DNA of 64,000 bases from Cerrena zonata (taxonomy: Eukaryota > Basidiomycota > Agaricomycetes > Polyporales > Cerrenaceae): positions 1 to 64,000 of the forward strand of contig JASBNA010000053.1 in NCBI GenBank assembly GCA_038087015.1, read 5' to 3'. The position numbers and the translations under genes were made by a program. The notes under the pieces were generated by a model, which was not told the DNA's origin, did no database searches, and saw only the letters and a list, made by a program, of their open reading frames with translations. Below, one piece after another: positions 1-13,300 of the stretch (position 1 is its first letter; each line of letters begins with the position of its first letter).

Positions 1-1379
1 ACCGTTGGGGTATCGCTTGAGATTATAGTCGAGAATCTTCTGGGCCATGCTAATGTCGACTCCCTCATAGGTGAAAGAAGACCAAACAAGATGGAATATC
101 AACAATGTCATGTCACAAATCGACCGCCGCACACCCTCCTGTTCTAATGGCATAGTTCCATTGAGATTGAATTGTAGGAAGTTATTTCTGGTCTTACCGT
201 GTGTAATACTGGGTTCATGTGAGTCCTTTGTCCAACCGCCCGCTTTGTATAGGATATCTAGGCCATACTGTCGGTCCCCCGGTAGCCGAATAATTCTATG
301 AGGGTCACGAGTCTCGAAGGCATCATAGAAAGAACAAGGTTAGAGGAGCCTACTCCCATATAGACACCAGACCGGAAGTGAGGGTCAATAGACTTGTCTT
401 CAGGACCTTGGCCACGGGCAGTTGCTTCCGCATCTACTACTTCCAAATATTTACCAGTTGTCGATAAATGTTGAAGGCTGTTCTCATGTTTAAGCTATAT
501 TTCCATTCAATTTGATGTAGGAGGGATCGAAGGAATTATAACTCACGCTTCTTTAATAAAAGCAAGCCAGTCTCCGGAATATGCAATACCAACAACTGCC
601 TATTCCACCGTAAATATTGAATCAATGGACGTTATCAGGTTGGGATAGACTGACCCTCTCAAATAAGCTCTCTGCGTAAACCAGTTCGGCATGTCGCTCG
701 ACAGGTGTCATGCTCTTAATCCAGCCACTCCAGAAGTGTTGAGAGACCCTACTACCAAACCCACAAGACGGGTGGGTAACGATGCGGCACGTTTCCGATG
801 CTGATAGGCTATAGCGCTTCCGCGTTTGAGGTGGCCTAAAGCAGCGAGTAGGTCCTGCTAGAAGTCAGTATACCTAACATAAGGTAGGTATTTAGAGTAA
901 GCAGGACACACCTCGTCCTCAAAAGACATCAGCGACTTAACGCATTGGATCAGACCAATACCGGTTGAAAAGTACATTCGTTCACTACATGATCGAAGGT
1001 AAACTATTGATAGCCTAGTGATGAGAGGATTGGACGTACGCTGTAGGATCACATTTATGACAATAATCCTCCGACTCTACCATATGGACGCAAGAAAGAG
1101 GTGTAATGCATAAGCAACTCCCGGCAAGTCGTCAAGAGCCTGTTCTTGAGTGTACCTCCCCTGAGGAGCAGGTGGTTCTGCAACCCAAGGAATTAATGGT
1201 GGGCAATTCCATTCATCCTGGGCAAGCTCGAGTTTGATTGCAATTAGAGAAAGATGTGAAACATATGCACTGTTCGTTCTAGAGGTCGTGAAAGTTGGTG
1301 CACAACGTTCAGGGCGCTGGCGCTTTGCATTTCTGTGACGACCCGCAAGAAATACGAATGGCTCACTCAATTTCATCAT
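1..1379 (-). CDS. IML2/TTC39-like protein, 3' end outside the window, three apparent frameshifts
   Basis: Read on the minus strand, spliced fragments resemble the fungal IML2 / animal TTC39 family (alpha-helical TPR-like proteins; yeast Iml2 acts in inclusion-body/lipid-droplet clearance). Recognisable blocks in order are ALDDLPGVAYALHLFLAS, GIGLIQCVKSLMSFEDE, a block with MTPVERHAELVYAESLF, one with GIAYSGDWLAFIKEA, and one with NLVLSMMPSRLVTLIE followed by YGLDILYKAGGW. Introns of about 50 nt separate them. The gene continues past base 1 (C-terminal part missing). Three one-base deletions break the frame: near 1085 (before MVESEDY), near 724 (before WIKSMTP), and at the C run 276-280 (between FGYRG and RQYGL). 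Each restored frame continues family-like sequence, so this is either a young pseudogene or a stretch with homopolymer sequencing errors. The start at 1379 is only the longest open choice. Family assignment is from memory of conserved blocks; moderately sure. Confidence 0.6.
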
Positions 1380-1592
1380 GAATCGAGTGTGTAGGCCACC
1401 ATTTGAAGTGAATTATAATATGTTATGTATTAATGATTCAGAGGAGCACTCTCTGTGAACAGACCTACGTTATAAGTTGTAAGGCTGGTGCATGATTATA
1501 ATAGACGCCCTTACCCCGCATTCAACATGCCTACCGTTCGGTTAACAACTTAACGTTGCCAACGACGTCGACGTCGACCACGACTCCTCACC

Positions 1593-4500
1593 ATGGCTTG
1601 TAATCATCACCACCAACGTGCTGCGGAATATCCTGCTCTGAACTACACGCCTGGGAGCAAATGGATCAAGAAACTTACCAAAGATCGTCTCTCGACATTT
1701 ACAGGAGGTCACTTCAGTGATGTGAACTTGTCGTCGATACTCTTCACTCATCGTTTGAGTGACTCGAAGCACGTCAAGCTGGAGGTCTGGAGTGCCCCGG
1801 GGCTTACGAAACCCTCGTTTGGAGATGCGTTGAAGCAGAAGTTCAAACCAGCCAAGAAGGGCGATTCGTTTGGTCCTTCTTGTGAGTTCTATCAATGTAA
1901 TCAACGATCAACGAGCCTATCCCAGATTTAGGGACGAACCATTGGTGGAAGGTTAGCCTTACCATCCCCGCAGATTTTGAGAAATATGAGCGGGTACAAT
2001 GTCAGTATTGTTATCTTGAACTCTTTATACTGCTCTGGTCATGTCGATCATGCCAAGCCCATGTGATTCTTGACTTCCAAACTTATGGAGGAACTTGGGG
2101 TCTAACGACAATCAGTCTCTGAATGAATATCAAACATTTAATATTAATGGATTTGTCTTAATTCTAGTTGAATTTGACCCTGGCTGTGAAGCTATGATTT
2201 ACAGCACCGACGGGATACCCTTGCAAGGTATTACTGGAGGCTGGGGTGGTGATCGTCGAGTCGAATACCTCATTCCCCCAGAAGCTCTCAAGGCAGGAAA
2301 GCATGACCTCATTATCGAGTCTAGTTGTAACGGAATGTTCGGTGTTCCTTGGGATGGCGACACTATCTCTCCCCCCTGATGTAAGTCAATATATTGGGAG
2401 AGTGAACGTAATATTGACTCCTAACCTCTAGATGAATCGGTACTTCTCCCTTGGTTCAGCAGACATTGTAGTTCCCAATCAAGAAGCCTGGGGATTACTT
2501 GCTGATTTCACGACACTGCGCGAAATTGCAGATACCCTTCCAGGGAATACTGCCCTCCAGAACAAAGCCCTCACCGTCGCCAATGAAATTATGAATGTCT
2601 TCAACAACCGCGATCTATCTAGCATCAAGGATGCCCGTAAGTTGGCTGAAGAAGTGTTCGGTGAAGGCTGGGAAAAGAAGGGCGAGAAGATCTACGACGA
2701 GGGTGCCAAGAAGGCCCAAGTGTGGGGTATCGGTTATTGCCATATCGATACCGCATGGTAGGATTGCCTCGATTTACTGAAAAGAATTGGGGCTAAAGTG
2801 ACTTATTCAGGCTGTGGCCATACAGTGTCACTCAACAAAAGGTGGCTCGTTCATGGTCAACTCAAGTCGATTTGATGAATCGTTACCCAGAGCATCGATT
2901 CACTTGTAGTCAAGCACAACAATACAAGTGGCTTGAGGAACTGTACCCGCCTCTCTTCGAGCGTGTCAAAGAGAAGGTCCTCGAAGGCAAATTCCACTTA
3001 GTCGGTGGGTCTTGGGTCGAGAACGATTCGAACATGCCTTCCGGTGAAGCTCTTGCACGTCAGTTCCTTTACGGGCAGCGCTATTTTGAAGCGAAGTTTG
3101 GAATCCGTTGCGAGACGGCGTGGTTACCTGATTCATTTGGTCTAACTGGTGCCTTACCCCAGTTGATTAGATTGGCAGGTATGAAGTATTTCTTCACACA
3201 GAAGCTTTCTTGGAACAACATGTGAGTGATAAAATAATGGCTTGACCAAAAATATTGACAAATGTATTCAGCAATGTCTTCCCTCATTCGACGTTCAACT
3301 GGGTGGGTATCGATGGTACCCAGGTTCTTTGTCATATGACGCCTGTTGGTTAGTGTACCCCCTCTTCTCTATGAAATCTGTCTTATATTCTCTCTAGACA
3401 CATACACCGCACAAGCCACTGTAGGAGATGTAAACAAGGGTATTTCGAACCATAAGGTACGTTGAAATATCTTCTCTTCTAAATGTCACTGACTGATCCC
3501 GTTCAGAACTTGGAATCCTCTGATATGTCCCTTCTCGTATTCGGAAACGGCGATGGCGGAGGAGGTCCGCTTGCAAAGATGTTGGATAATGTAGGTCACG
3601 AATTTGGTATTTCCGAAAATAATTGACAGATTCAATTTTAGCTTCGTCGAACTCGAGCTGCGAGTAACGAATCTCGTGAACTGCCTCCTGTCAATATGGG
3701 ACACTCAGTTGAGGATTTCTTCGACACCCTTTTAGAGGACTCCGATGCCGGCTCGAAGTTGCCAAACTGGTGAGTCAATATAATTGTACATGTATAGATG
3801 GGTGAATGATGGATTTGGGCGTGCATAGGAAAGGCGAACTTTACCTTGAAGTAAGGTTATAGTTGACTCGTAGCTCAAATGGTTACTTATCTCGTTTATT
3901 CTATTTTAGTTCCACCGAGGTACCTACACCTCGCACAGCTCTATCAAGCAGGGTAATCGCCATACAGAAATTTTACTTAGGGATGTGGAGGTCAGTCGTA
4001 TCTATCATCCACTAAAACCTATTTACTGGAACAATCATCTTTAGCACATTGCAACGCTCGCGTCACTGTATAAGTTCCATAAGTCAGACTATGTGTACCC
4101 CAAACCCACAATTGACGATTGTTGGGAAAAGGTTCTTTTGAATCAATGTAAGCTTCTTGTGGAATCGTTATTGGTACAATACTGATGCCACGGTTGTAGT
4201 CCACGATGGTAAGTATTATGATGCTGTGCTACAAGATACCTAAATTAATATTTCGATTGCCAGTCCTCCCTGGTTCAGCTATGTAAGTGCCCCATACTCA
4301 TACGACGATTTAGACCTCATTCTGAACATTTTCCCTTAGTGGCATGGTTTACGATGACGCAGAGAAACTTTACTCCGAAGTTCGGAAAGACGGCAAACAC
4401 ATGATTAACGAAGCTTTCAAAGCTCTGTTCCCGTCATCCTCTGACGTTGCTGCAGGCAATATCGTTGCTTATAACACCACCTTCTTCCCTCGTCGTGATG

Positions 4501-6405
4501 TCGTCAAGATCCCACTTGCAGGTAATGGATCGCGACTGAGGAATCAGGTTGTCCAAGCTTCGAAAGATGGCTCGTACGGATATGCCTTGTTAGATGGTTC
4601 CAACGGGGGACATATTTCGCGCCCGACTGGCTTGTTTGCGGATTGTTTACCTGTTTCTGGTGGGTCTTTCTCCTCATTTTGAGTAATACGTTTGAGCTCA
4701 TTAATTATTTTCCTTAGTTTTGACGAATGGTAAAGGTCACTTCGTCCTAAGAAACTCTAGCGTGCAACTTACCATCAACGACGGTCGAATCACGAGTCTC
4801 TATGATGTCGATCTTGAGTACGTCAACTTTCATCCTATAACCCTAGAGAAAAATCTCAAGTTTCAATTGCTTCCAGCCGCGAATTGATCCCCAAGGGACA
4901 AAGTGGTGGTTTAGTGATTTTCGACGATAGGCCGAATTACTGGGATGCTTGGGGTATGATTTAAATAATTCTGTACCCTCATCACGGCTAACTATTTATA
5001 TTAGATGTTGAAATTCACCATCTCGAAACCGCGGAACTTATCAAGTTTGAAAATATCTCGGTCGTCGCTGAGGGCCCTCTCCGTGCTTCCCTGAAGGCTG
5101 AGACAAAGTATGGAGACAGTACGATTTCCGTTGTTGTATGTCGCCTTCATTGTTTCCAATGTGGAATTTGTCTGATCTGTTTTCTTAGATTTCTCTTGAC
5201 GCAATCACTGGTATATTCTACTTGGTCTATCGAGATAATATACCTTGCTGACGCAATACTACTAGCTACTCTCAAGAAGGATTCTCGCTCTTTCTTCACT
5301 TTTGATGCTCAGGTTGACTGGCATGAACGTCATAAGTTCCTCAAATGTGAGTACCACTATGTTGCTACCTGGATGTGTTTACCCTAAATAATATCATCAG
5401 TCGAGGTTCCTCTTGATATTCACAGCGAGGTTGCTACCTATGAGACTCAATTTGGTTTCGTCCAACGACCGACACATAAGAACACGACTTGGGATGCTGC
5501 CAAGTTCGAAGTGTGTGGACACAAGGTACTGAGTTCACCAATAAATGTAGACAAATGTGTTGACCACTTCCTCTAGTTCGCTGACCTGAGTGAATTTGGA
5601 TACGGTGTTGCTATTCTCTCAGAATCGAAGTATGGCTTCTCATGCCGTGGCAATATCTTGCGCATATCACTCCTTCGTGCAGGTGTGTGCAGTGTTTCGT
5701 TCAGAATTCTCTCGTTCTCACATTTCACGTCAGCTACTGCTCCGGATGCCGAGCAGGATATTGGTAACCACGAATTCTCGTGGGCACTTATGCCTCATCA
5801 AGGGCATTTCCTCGAGTCTGATGTCCCTATGGCTGCTTACCTCTTCAACTCGCCACTCCATGGTAAATTTATTCTATATCTTGATATAATTGCTGTCTCA
5901 TCGTTGTTGTATAGTTCGTTATGTACCAGACAATATGCTCAGCTCGCCGTTGATGCAAGCACATCCTCTCTTCACCATCCACGGCGCTCGTAACGTTTTC
6001 CTCGAGACGATTAAACGTGGTGAAGACGATACATTCGGTATAGCCTCTGACTCTGCTCCTACGGTCGTACTGCGTCTATACGAGGCATTTGGTGGACACT
6101 CCAAAGTTCAACTGAAGATTGCTAGACACTTCCCTGTGGTCAAGGCTAGCATCACTAACTTGCTTGAGGATGAAACCGAGGAACTACAAATCTTGCACGC
6201 CGAGGATACGGAGGATAAGTTGACATCGGTGTCTCTGAGCTTCCATGGGTTTGAAGTCAAGACGGTGAAGTTGACCTTGGGCTCTTTTGTTGGTCTTCAG
6301 GATGATCAGTGAGTCCATGAATATTTGCATGTGTTATGTTCGTACACTAATGAGTTCAGCAGGCGTGAGCCCAAGCGTGATAGTTGGGTGACCATCGAGA
6401 ACTAA
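1593..6405 (+). CDS. AMS1: Vacuolar alpha-mannosidase, GH38 (Ams1-like)
   Basis: Glycoside hydrolase family 38 enzyme that removes alpha-mannose residues from oligosaccharides, expected in the vacuole (imported by the Cvt pathway in yeast; no signal peptide is seen here). The model has more than a dozen introns, mostly near 50 nt. An N-terminal domain (start MACNHHHQ) with [14 protein letters not shown] and [10 protein letters not shown] precedes the catalytic domain with [16 protein letters not shown] (metal-binding His/Asp), the nucleophile region [10 protein letters not shown], and [10 protein letters not shown]. The C-terminal beta-rich region runs to DSWVTIEN and the stop at 6403-6405. 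Length is near the roughly 1,050-1,100 residues usual for Ams1. One oddity: a run of six C at 2371-2376 leaves the exon one base out of frame just before the donor at about 2380; five C would join ISPPD to [11 protein letters not shown] as in homologs. The first intron after ERVQ is unusually long (about 170 nt). Family call is firm. Confidence 0.93.
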
Positions 6406-6674
6406 GAAGGTTATGTAATGCCGGACGTTAGTGTGTTTGTAGCTATCTTTGATGTACCTTGAGCAGGCCATGTCGATTGCATGGGTGTAAAATTACTGTT
6501 GTACTTATCTGTCGTTCGTTCGAAAATTAAAGTTATCGTACCGACGGTCTTGGGTATGATTTCGGCTATACTTTGTGATACATGGTCTGACAGCAATATA
6601 ATTTTATGAACAACACCGAGATTAGGATGACAAAAGGAAGTAAGTCTGACAGCTAAAATAAAAGAGTGCAGGCA

Positions 6675-8879
6675 CTGCTCTACACAGATTTGGAGCATCT
6701 GAGACGTGTCTTATTGGCAAGCCTTGGCGTGCTCATTCTTTTCTCCTCTGCCCGGAGCAAAAAATTGGAGAGTGAATACTCCTGCGCTCCATTCATGCGC
6801 GCGGGCCGTCGATCCAAGGCCTCGTCCTGACAGTCCGTGATCGAGTCAACCAGCTGTTCAAGTGTAGTATTCGGGTTTTATACACCAGAGGTACTCATCG
6901 GAGTCGAGACTCCATGTTAAGAGCAAACCACCGACATCAAAAATGACACAGTAGTCCCCCCAATGCATTGTTCGAAATAAGAGAGGTATCGGTCGGCCGT
7001 AGAAGTGACTTGCATTGTCTAATTACCACAGTTTGGGGTTTAATAGCGCAATGCCGGTCAAGTCGCCGCGAAATTTGAATTCATCTACCGACCATCCTTC
7101 GCCTTCAGGGGGATTATGGATCGCACCACGGACATCCGGACGCTGACTGTGCCAATATCCGAGGGCCTTCGGTGCTGGGCGTCCGTTGATGATACCACGA
7201 TTTTTGTTTACATCATCTGCAAGATATGGGAACGGAGGTCCTGGATGGGATGGGATGGCGTCCTAGCAGAGTGAAGGTGGGCGATTATCCATATGTCAGA
7301 GAGAGAAACAAAGTTACCATTGGAAGAAACTCCTCGTCGGCGTGGGGGATTGTTTCAATGGGCTTGGCAAGACATTGCGAAATCATATGGGGGTCGGAGC
7401 CACTGAAGTCGACCACAGCAAGTTCCCCAAAGGCATCTCCTAGGACAAGAATCCCCCTCGCATCGTCATAGTCGTACACACCCAGCGACAGCATGTCAGG
7501 AATGGACCCATCACAGCACGGCAGGAGGACAACTTCCGAGGCTATAGCATCGGTACCGGGAGTCATTCTCGTCATAGCAAAGCTCCCTGGAAGCAAATCT
7601 GTTGTAGGAGAGCTCCAATCTTCATAAGGGGCTTGAACCCAGCAGATATTGTGTCCAGACGGGCTCAACCTGCCTTGTGTTGCTAAGCTCGTAAACTCGA
7701 GTTTTTCCAATTCCGGTTGATGATGCCAGATCTGATGAAGGGAGATACTCCTGCTCTCAAGGTCGTTGTACACCTCAAAGACTAAAACACCAGCCGTGCA
7801 AGTGACACACACTCTCAGAGATGACTCTGAGACATGGAAGAAAGCGGAGGTAGTGGAGTAGTTAAGACCTCGAGTGCTCCAGCACTGATATTTGTGATCT
7901 TGTAAGACGTAGATTTCAATCACCCTAGCTCTGACGACAGCAACCCAGTCTTCGCCCATGTGCATTGCGATGGCCCCGCCCTTAGAAGTGAAGTTATGGC
8001 ATAATTCGTAACTCGGAGAGGCAACATGCTTACCTCGAGATCTGGGCGTGGTCGCAGATTTTTGACAGATCCGTCTCTCCAATTGACTATGCTCGGGATG
8101 TTGAGATTGTTGACGAGTGACACGCCAATGCATTCATCCTTCAGGAAACGGATGTGTGCTATGTTGTCCAGCGTTTGCAGACGGCAGATGCGAGAAGAAT
8201 CATTATCGTCTACAATGGATAGAATTTCAATGCTGTCGATCCTGGAGAGTCGTTTAGCAGTAGTTTGGATGAGAGGGCATGAACGAACCGTCCAAGAAGT
8301 TCCAAGGCGAAGATCACTGTCGAAGATTCAGGGTCAATACATCCCGTCTTGACGGGGGCCGAGAGAAATGCTTCGGTAAGTGGGACAGGAGTATCGCATG
8401 CAGACAGGAGGTGTGGTATAGACCACAGTGTGATGACACTGGTACCAGCATCGGATGATGCCACCAAAAGCCACTCGGAACGGATGAGTTGGACCCAAGT
8501 GATCGACTGCTTCTGGGTGAGTGGAACGATCACAGGCGTTTCCGACATACGGAACCTTCGTTCAAGTCTCAACGCATGGACCACCAGCATTTCGAGACAG
8601 AGGGCATTGAGATTATCAGGATGGTCCCAGTATGGCGCAAATGGGATTTTTCCCTCCACAATCTCGGTTGTATACAGGTGCATCCATAGCAGCTTGGCCT
8701 GCGATAGCCAATATATGTCTCTGCACGTCTAAAGGAGTCGGAGAAAATTAGGTCACAGCTTGTAGCATCGACAGACGACTTGCCTGTCTGAATCTGAATA
8801 TTGAGGGCACGTCGAGACGGAGTAGCAGGTAGAGCAAAATATCATCTGGAAGTGATGCTAGATTTTTTGACGGAGACAT
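6675..8879 (-). pseudogene. FW-family F-box/beta-propeller-like gene, copy 1, C-terminus broken
   Basis: Exon 1 (start at 8879) encodes an F-box-like N-terminus, MSPSKNLASLPDDILLYL. A GC-AG intron (donor at 8783) follows, then an exon with LWMHLYTTEIVEGKIPFAPY, QKQSITWVQLIRSEWLLVAS and SVITLWSIPHLL. Later exons give IDSIEILSIVDDNDSS, GVSLVNNLNIPSIVNW, GGAIAMHMGEDWVAVVR, GVYDYDDARGILVLG and DAFGELAVVDFSGSDP. Such repeating hydrophobic strands with W/D spacing suggest a degenerate WD40-type propeller; by analogy the protein would be a substrate receptor of an SCF ubiquitin ligase. The frame ends early: TGG is followed by TAA at 7025-7023, where the copy at 28 kb has CAA. Further on, an extra T in the run near 6887 shifts the frame. 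About 90 C-terminal residues are lost. It could still make a slightly short protein; I call it a decaying copy. Confidence 0.75.
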
Positions 8880-8990
8880 TACAGTATCTCTATTGAGGCT
8901 GGGGCTGGGGCTTGAGCGTACAAGTAGGATGGTGGGGAGCAGAAAGACTGACGGGGGTTAGTTCATAATAAGTAGCAAGGATCTACATAC

Positions 8991-9066
8991 TACGTTGTCG
9001 GAACGGAACTGAGGGTACCGTTTCCGCATTCCGGGCGAATATCATCAGGCTTGTATCCGTTTTTGA
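8991..9066 (+). repeat. About 75-bp dispersed repeat, copy A
   Basis: The block around TGTCGGAACGGAACTGAGGG and TTTCCGCATTCCGGGCGAA, ending TTGTATCC, recurs at 29720-29796 (same orientation, upstream of the other FW duplicate) and inverted at 14327-14408 downstream of the GH31 gene. It lies about 110 bases upstream of the FW start codon. No coding capacity is seen. It may be a short non-autonomous element or its end. Confidence 0.6.
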
Positions 9067-9560
9067 ATTAGGACCATAACGCCAAATTACTAAAGCGCCT
9101 TTTTTTCAGCTTGACCTTCATTGCCCTTGAGATGTCGCTCTGGGTCGTTCAATTAGAATGAGTTTGGAGCGATGCTATATGACAGCGTTATGTTATTTTA
9201 CGCCAGCACCGCAGCCGTGTGATCGTGAATCGTGATGAACCTGTAGGATGAACGATTGTCTCCATCCTGGGTAGAGGCTGTAGTAGTAGCTGAGCCTAAT
9301 GAACCTGGACGATTTTCAACTTCGAATTTGTCGGTGATCCTTCAAATTCGGTATATCCTCAATCCGATCTTCGTTGACTCCCGAGAACTGCTTTGATAAG
9401 ATAAGGTGGGATAGGCATCATAGCCACCGGCAAGAAAAGACAACATCTTTTTTGAACCCTTTGCGCTTTCAGTATTTCGTTGGTAGATAAATGTAAATGG
9501 ACGCTCTCGAAATCGACTCAAGTCTGGTTGACAATAGTTGTGTTGTGATACTAGATGTCA

Positions 9561-10384
9561 ACTCAAACGAGGCTCCGGAGCAAAACTTGCAGCTCCCGAC
9601 ATCTTCGTCACCCATCTGGATCTTGCTATGCACTAGCAATGGTTCCTTTCCTACCCTTGATCACTACTATCTGGATGGTATTCTTTTCGAAGAATCTCGG
9701 CCGACATACTAGATGCACTCTGTCGTAGGAAATACTACAAGCTACCTTGGATCCGATGGCCTTTCTAGTTTTCTGTGGCGGCAATATGCAACTCTTAGCA
9801 AGGATTTTGGACACACCCTGGGGTACAAAACCCAAGGACGTAATTGGAAACTTACGCCTTGTCATCTGCACCTCTGCATTCTCTTCGTGTCACCGCCAGC
9901 TCTAGGTTAACGGTCACCAGCTTGTTTCAATAAACCCTATCATTATGCTTAACGCCTAACGGACACGTTCCTACTGACTTGACTGACGACGTCAGTCCCA
10001 AAATAGCTCATCGATCTATCGTAACAGTGCTTGACCTCGACCGCTTGACCTCGAGAAGAGACTGATGCTGAGTCATGGCTATCTGGATCACCGACGTGTT
10101 AGAATCCAAGAAGTAGATTGTATTGTCCCCTATAGATTCTGCAATCTGGAACTCCGACGGGCTTGGGTTCCATTACATCATAATACTCATTCGAAGTCCA
10201 ATGTGACCACACTTCAAAGGGGATGCTTTCAATCTTCCCTGTCATACAATATCAGGGGGTCAGAGTCTTTACCTTATACCTTCTTTGCAACTGATGGAAA
10301 GTGGGCCAATTGACGAGCTATATAAGAGAGCAGGATGTAGATTGGGTCTCTATCGTATTCTGGCAACTTTCATCCAACTCCGAT
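9561..10384. other. Intergenic stretch without a recognised gene
   Basis: Two short open frames lie here on the plus strand (9713-9910 and 10065-10313), but neither has a recognisable domain, a convincing splice structure or a partner elsewhere in the window. The last 100 bases serve as the promoter and 5' leader of the GH31 gene. I see nothing else. Confidence 0.4.
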
Positions 10385-13300
10385 ATGACTGGGTTGGTCT
10401 CCACCAGCCTTCTCTTCCTGTTAGGACAGAGCCTCTATGCTTCAGCTGGACAATCTTCAAGCCTCCGACGTGATGCTCTACCAAGTGTATCCCAACTGGA
10501 TGCTACCACATTCTCACTGAACGTGTCTTCATGCCCAGGTATGTCTATACCGTTAATACGTTGATTGAATATATGCTAATACACCTGTCTAGGATACACT
10601 CTAACCGGGCTGAAAGAGACCGAAACATCACTTTCAGCAGAACTGACTTTCGCCGGCCCCGCCTGCAACGCATTCGGAAGAGACATCAGTAACTTGACGT
10701 TAGAAGTAACGTACGAGTCGACCACGAGGTGAACACAAGACCTCCCCTTCTCTCGCGGTATTAAAATACATACTCAATTCTTTGTGTCTATGTAGGCTCC
10801 ACGTGAACATTTTCGACACCGCGAACTCCCAATTTACGATCCCAGGAAACGTCATCTCACTGTCCTCTCCTTCCCGTTCCCAGTCATTGCACAAGAATAA
10901 CTCTGATCTCGTGTTCAACTTTGACCCTTCCCCATTCGCATTCTGGATCACTCGTCGCTCAAACCCCGATGCTTTCCCGCTTTTTGACACTCGTGTGTCC
11001 TCCCTTCCGGAAACGCCTATCCCTGCCGTCAATGCGAATGGGACAGAGACGGCGTTGGATGGATTCCCATTGGTGTTTGAAGATCAGTATTTGCAGTTGA
11101 GCTCGGCGTTGCCGTTAGATGCAAATATATATGGGTTGGGCGAAGTCTTAGCTAGGAGTGGGTTTAGGAGGGATGTTGGTACGAATAATGGGGCTGGGAC
11201 TATACAGACTATGTGGGCGAGGAATGTGGCCGATCCCCTGGATAATAATGTGTAAGCGTTTTCCGTGTCCCCCTAAGTCGAGGTTTGAACTGAATGGATT
11301 GTGTTTAATAGTTATGGATCTCATCCCATCTACATGGAGCATCGGTTTAACTCTACGACTAATACATCGGCATCTCATGGTGTCTTTTTATTCAAGTCAG
11401 TCACAACGTCCTCAGTTTCTATTTGAAATTCATTTTCCTATTTCTAGTGCGGCTGGTTCGGACATCCTTCTAGTAACACCACCTTCTTCCAATGTTTCCA
11501 TAATCGAATACCGTCAACTTGGCGGCACGCTCGACTTTTACTTCTTCTCAGGCCCTTCCCCCCAGAAAGTCATCGAACAATATGGCGAACTTATCGGGAT
11601 GCCCACTTGGCAACCTGATTGGGGATTCGGATTCCATCTATGTCGATGGGGATATTTCAGCTTGAATGAGACCAAGGAACAGGTGTTGAAAATGCGGGAG
11701 GCGAATGTACCCCTTGAAGGTTAGTAGACACAGACCGACATCTTCCTTTGAATACGTTTAGATCTAATTTCTGTTGCAGTGATGTGGAACGATCTGGATA
11801 TGTATCTTTCCCGCAGGGATTTTACGAATGACCCGGTTTCGTTCCCGATTGAGGATATCAAGGCGTTCATGAATGATTTGGTATGTTTCTCTTCATAGAA
11901 AATCGTTTATAATCTCACATTCTACCTCAAGGCCGACCATCACCAACGGTTCATCCCTATTGTGGATGCAGCGATCGCTCATCAGGTCAATGAAACTGAC
12001 GATGTACGTTTATGCACTCCGCCATCGGAAGTGTGGATATCGACGTTGCTAACAATGTTCACAGTATGATCCGTACACCAGAGGTGTTGAACTGTGAGCA
12101 CTCAATCTTGTATTATGGTTCAGCCGATTTACTGATTGCGCAAACAGAGACACGTTTATCAGAAATCCTGATGGTTCGCAATATATTGGCCAAGTATGGC
12201 CAGGGTATACGGTAAGATACACTTATGCCTCATTCTAAAGGCCCCCCGATTTACGTTCAATTTATACTAGGTATTCCCCGACTGGTTCTCTGAAAACGTA
12301 GTAGAATATTGGACAGAAGCCCTTCGTAACTGGTCCCAGAGCGGAGTCAACTTCTCTGGTATATGGCTTGACATGAACGAAGCAGCGTCATACTGCGAAG
12401 GATCATGTGGAACTGGTGCCAACTGGACAAATACTAGTGTTCCCTTTATTTTACCCGGGGAACCTGGTATGCTGGTAACAAACTATCCTGAGGGGTATGT
12501 AGTGTCATTCTATTAAAAACCATTTCGCCGATTTCATATTTGATAAGGTATAACTCAAGCATCTGGGGACCTAGTGGAAACGTTTCCATCAACGGAACCC
12601 TCACTTTCGGGAATAATGTCGGCCCATCTACGTCTTCCCTCTCCAAACGAGGTCTCGGAGTAGGAGGCCAGACCGGACTCAACGTTAACAAACCACCATA
12701 CACCATTCATAATGGAAATGGTCCCCTTTCTTTCGGGACCGTTGCCGTCAACGCAACTCATGCGGGCGGGATCGTTGACATCGATGTCCATAACTTATGG
12801 GGTCTGATGGAAGAACGAGCGACGCACCTTGCATTACTCGCTATTCACCCAGGCAAACGTCCATTCATGATCAGCCGTTCTACGTTCCCCAGTGCGGGGA
12901 AATGGACAGGACATTGGCTTGGCGATAATACGAGTAAGTGGGTGTATATGTACATGAGTATCCAAGGCGTGCTCCAGTTCCAGCTTTTCCAAATACCTAT
13001 GGTCGGTGCCGATACTTGTGGGTTTAGGGATAACACGGATGAGGAGCTATGTAACCGATGGTCGCAACTGTCTGCTTTTTTGCCATTTTACAGGAACCAT
13101 AATCAGAGGGGTGCTCTATCGCAGGAACCGTACAGGTGGGACAGTGTAGCTGAAGCATCGCGTAAAGCGATCTCTGTGCGATACGCACTGTTGCCATACT
13201 GGGTAGGTCTTGAACAATTTATCGAACGGTAGTGTATACACTGACCCTACCTTCATAGTACACTCTGTTCACTAATTCCTCGTCCTTCGGGTCGCCTCCC

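Larger units (their letters stand above)
6675..9560. repeat. Segmental duplicate A of an FW F-box gene with flanks
   Basis: This segment is closely similar along its length to 27405-30140: it contains the whole FW gene, its downstream end, and roughly 650 bases upstream of the start codon. Similarity falls off near 9560 (block around AAATGTA...GAAAT) on one side and near 6675 on the other. The exons are more alike than the upstream flanks. Confidence 0.8.

Noticed and set aside
1542..1904. Minus-strand 120-codon frame overlapping the GH38 start
   Set aside because: It is the antisense shadow of the first GH38 exon, whose sequence has clear family character.
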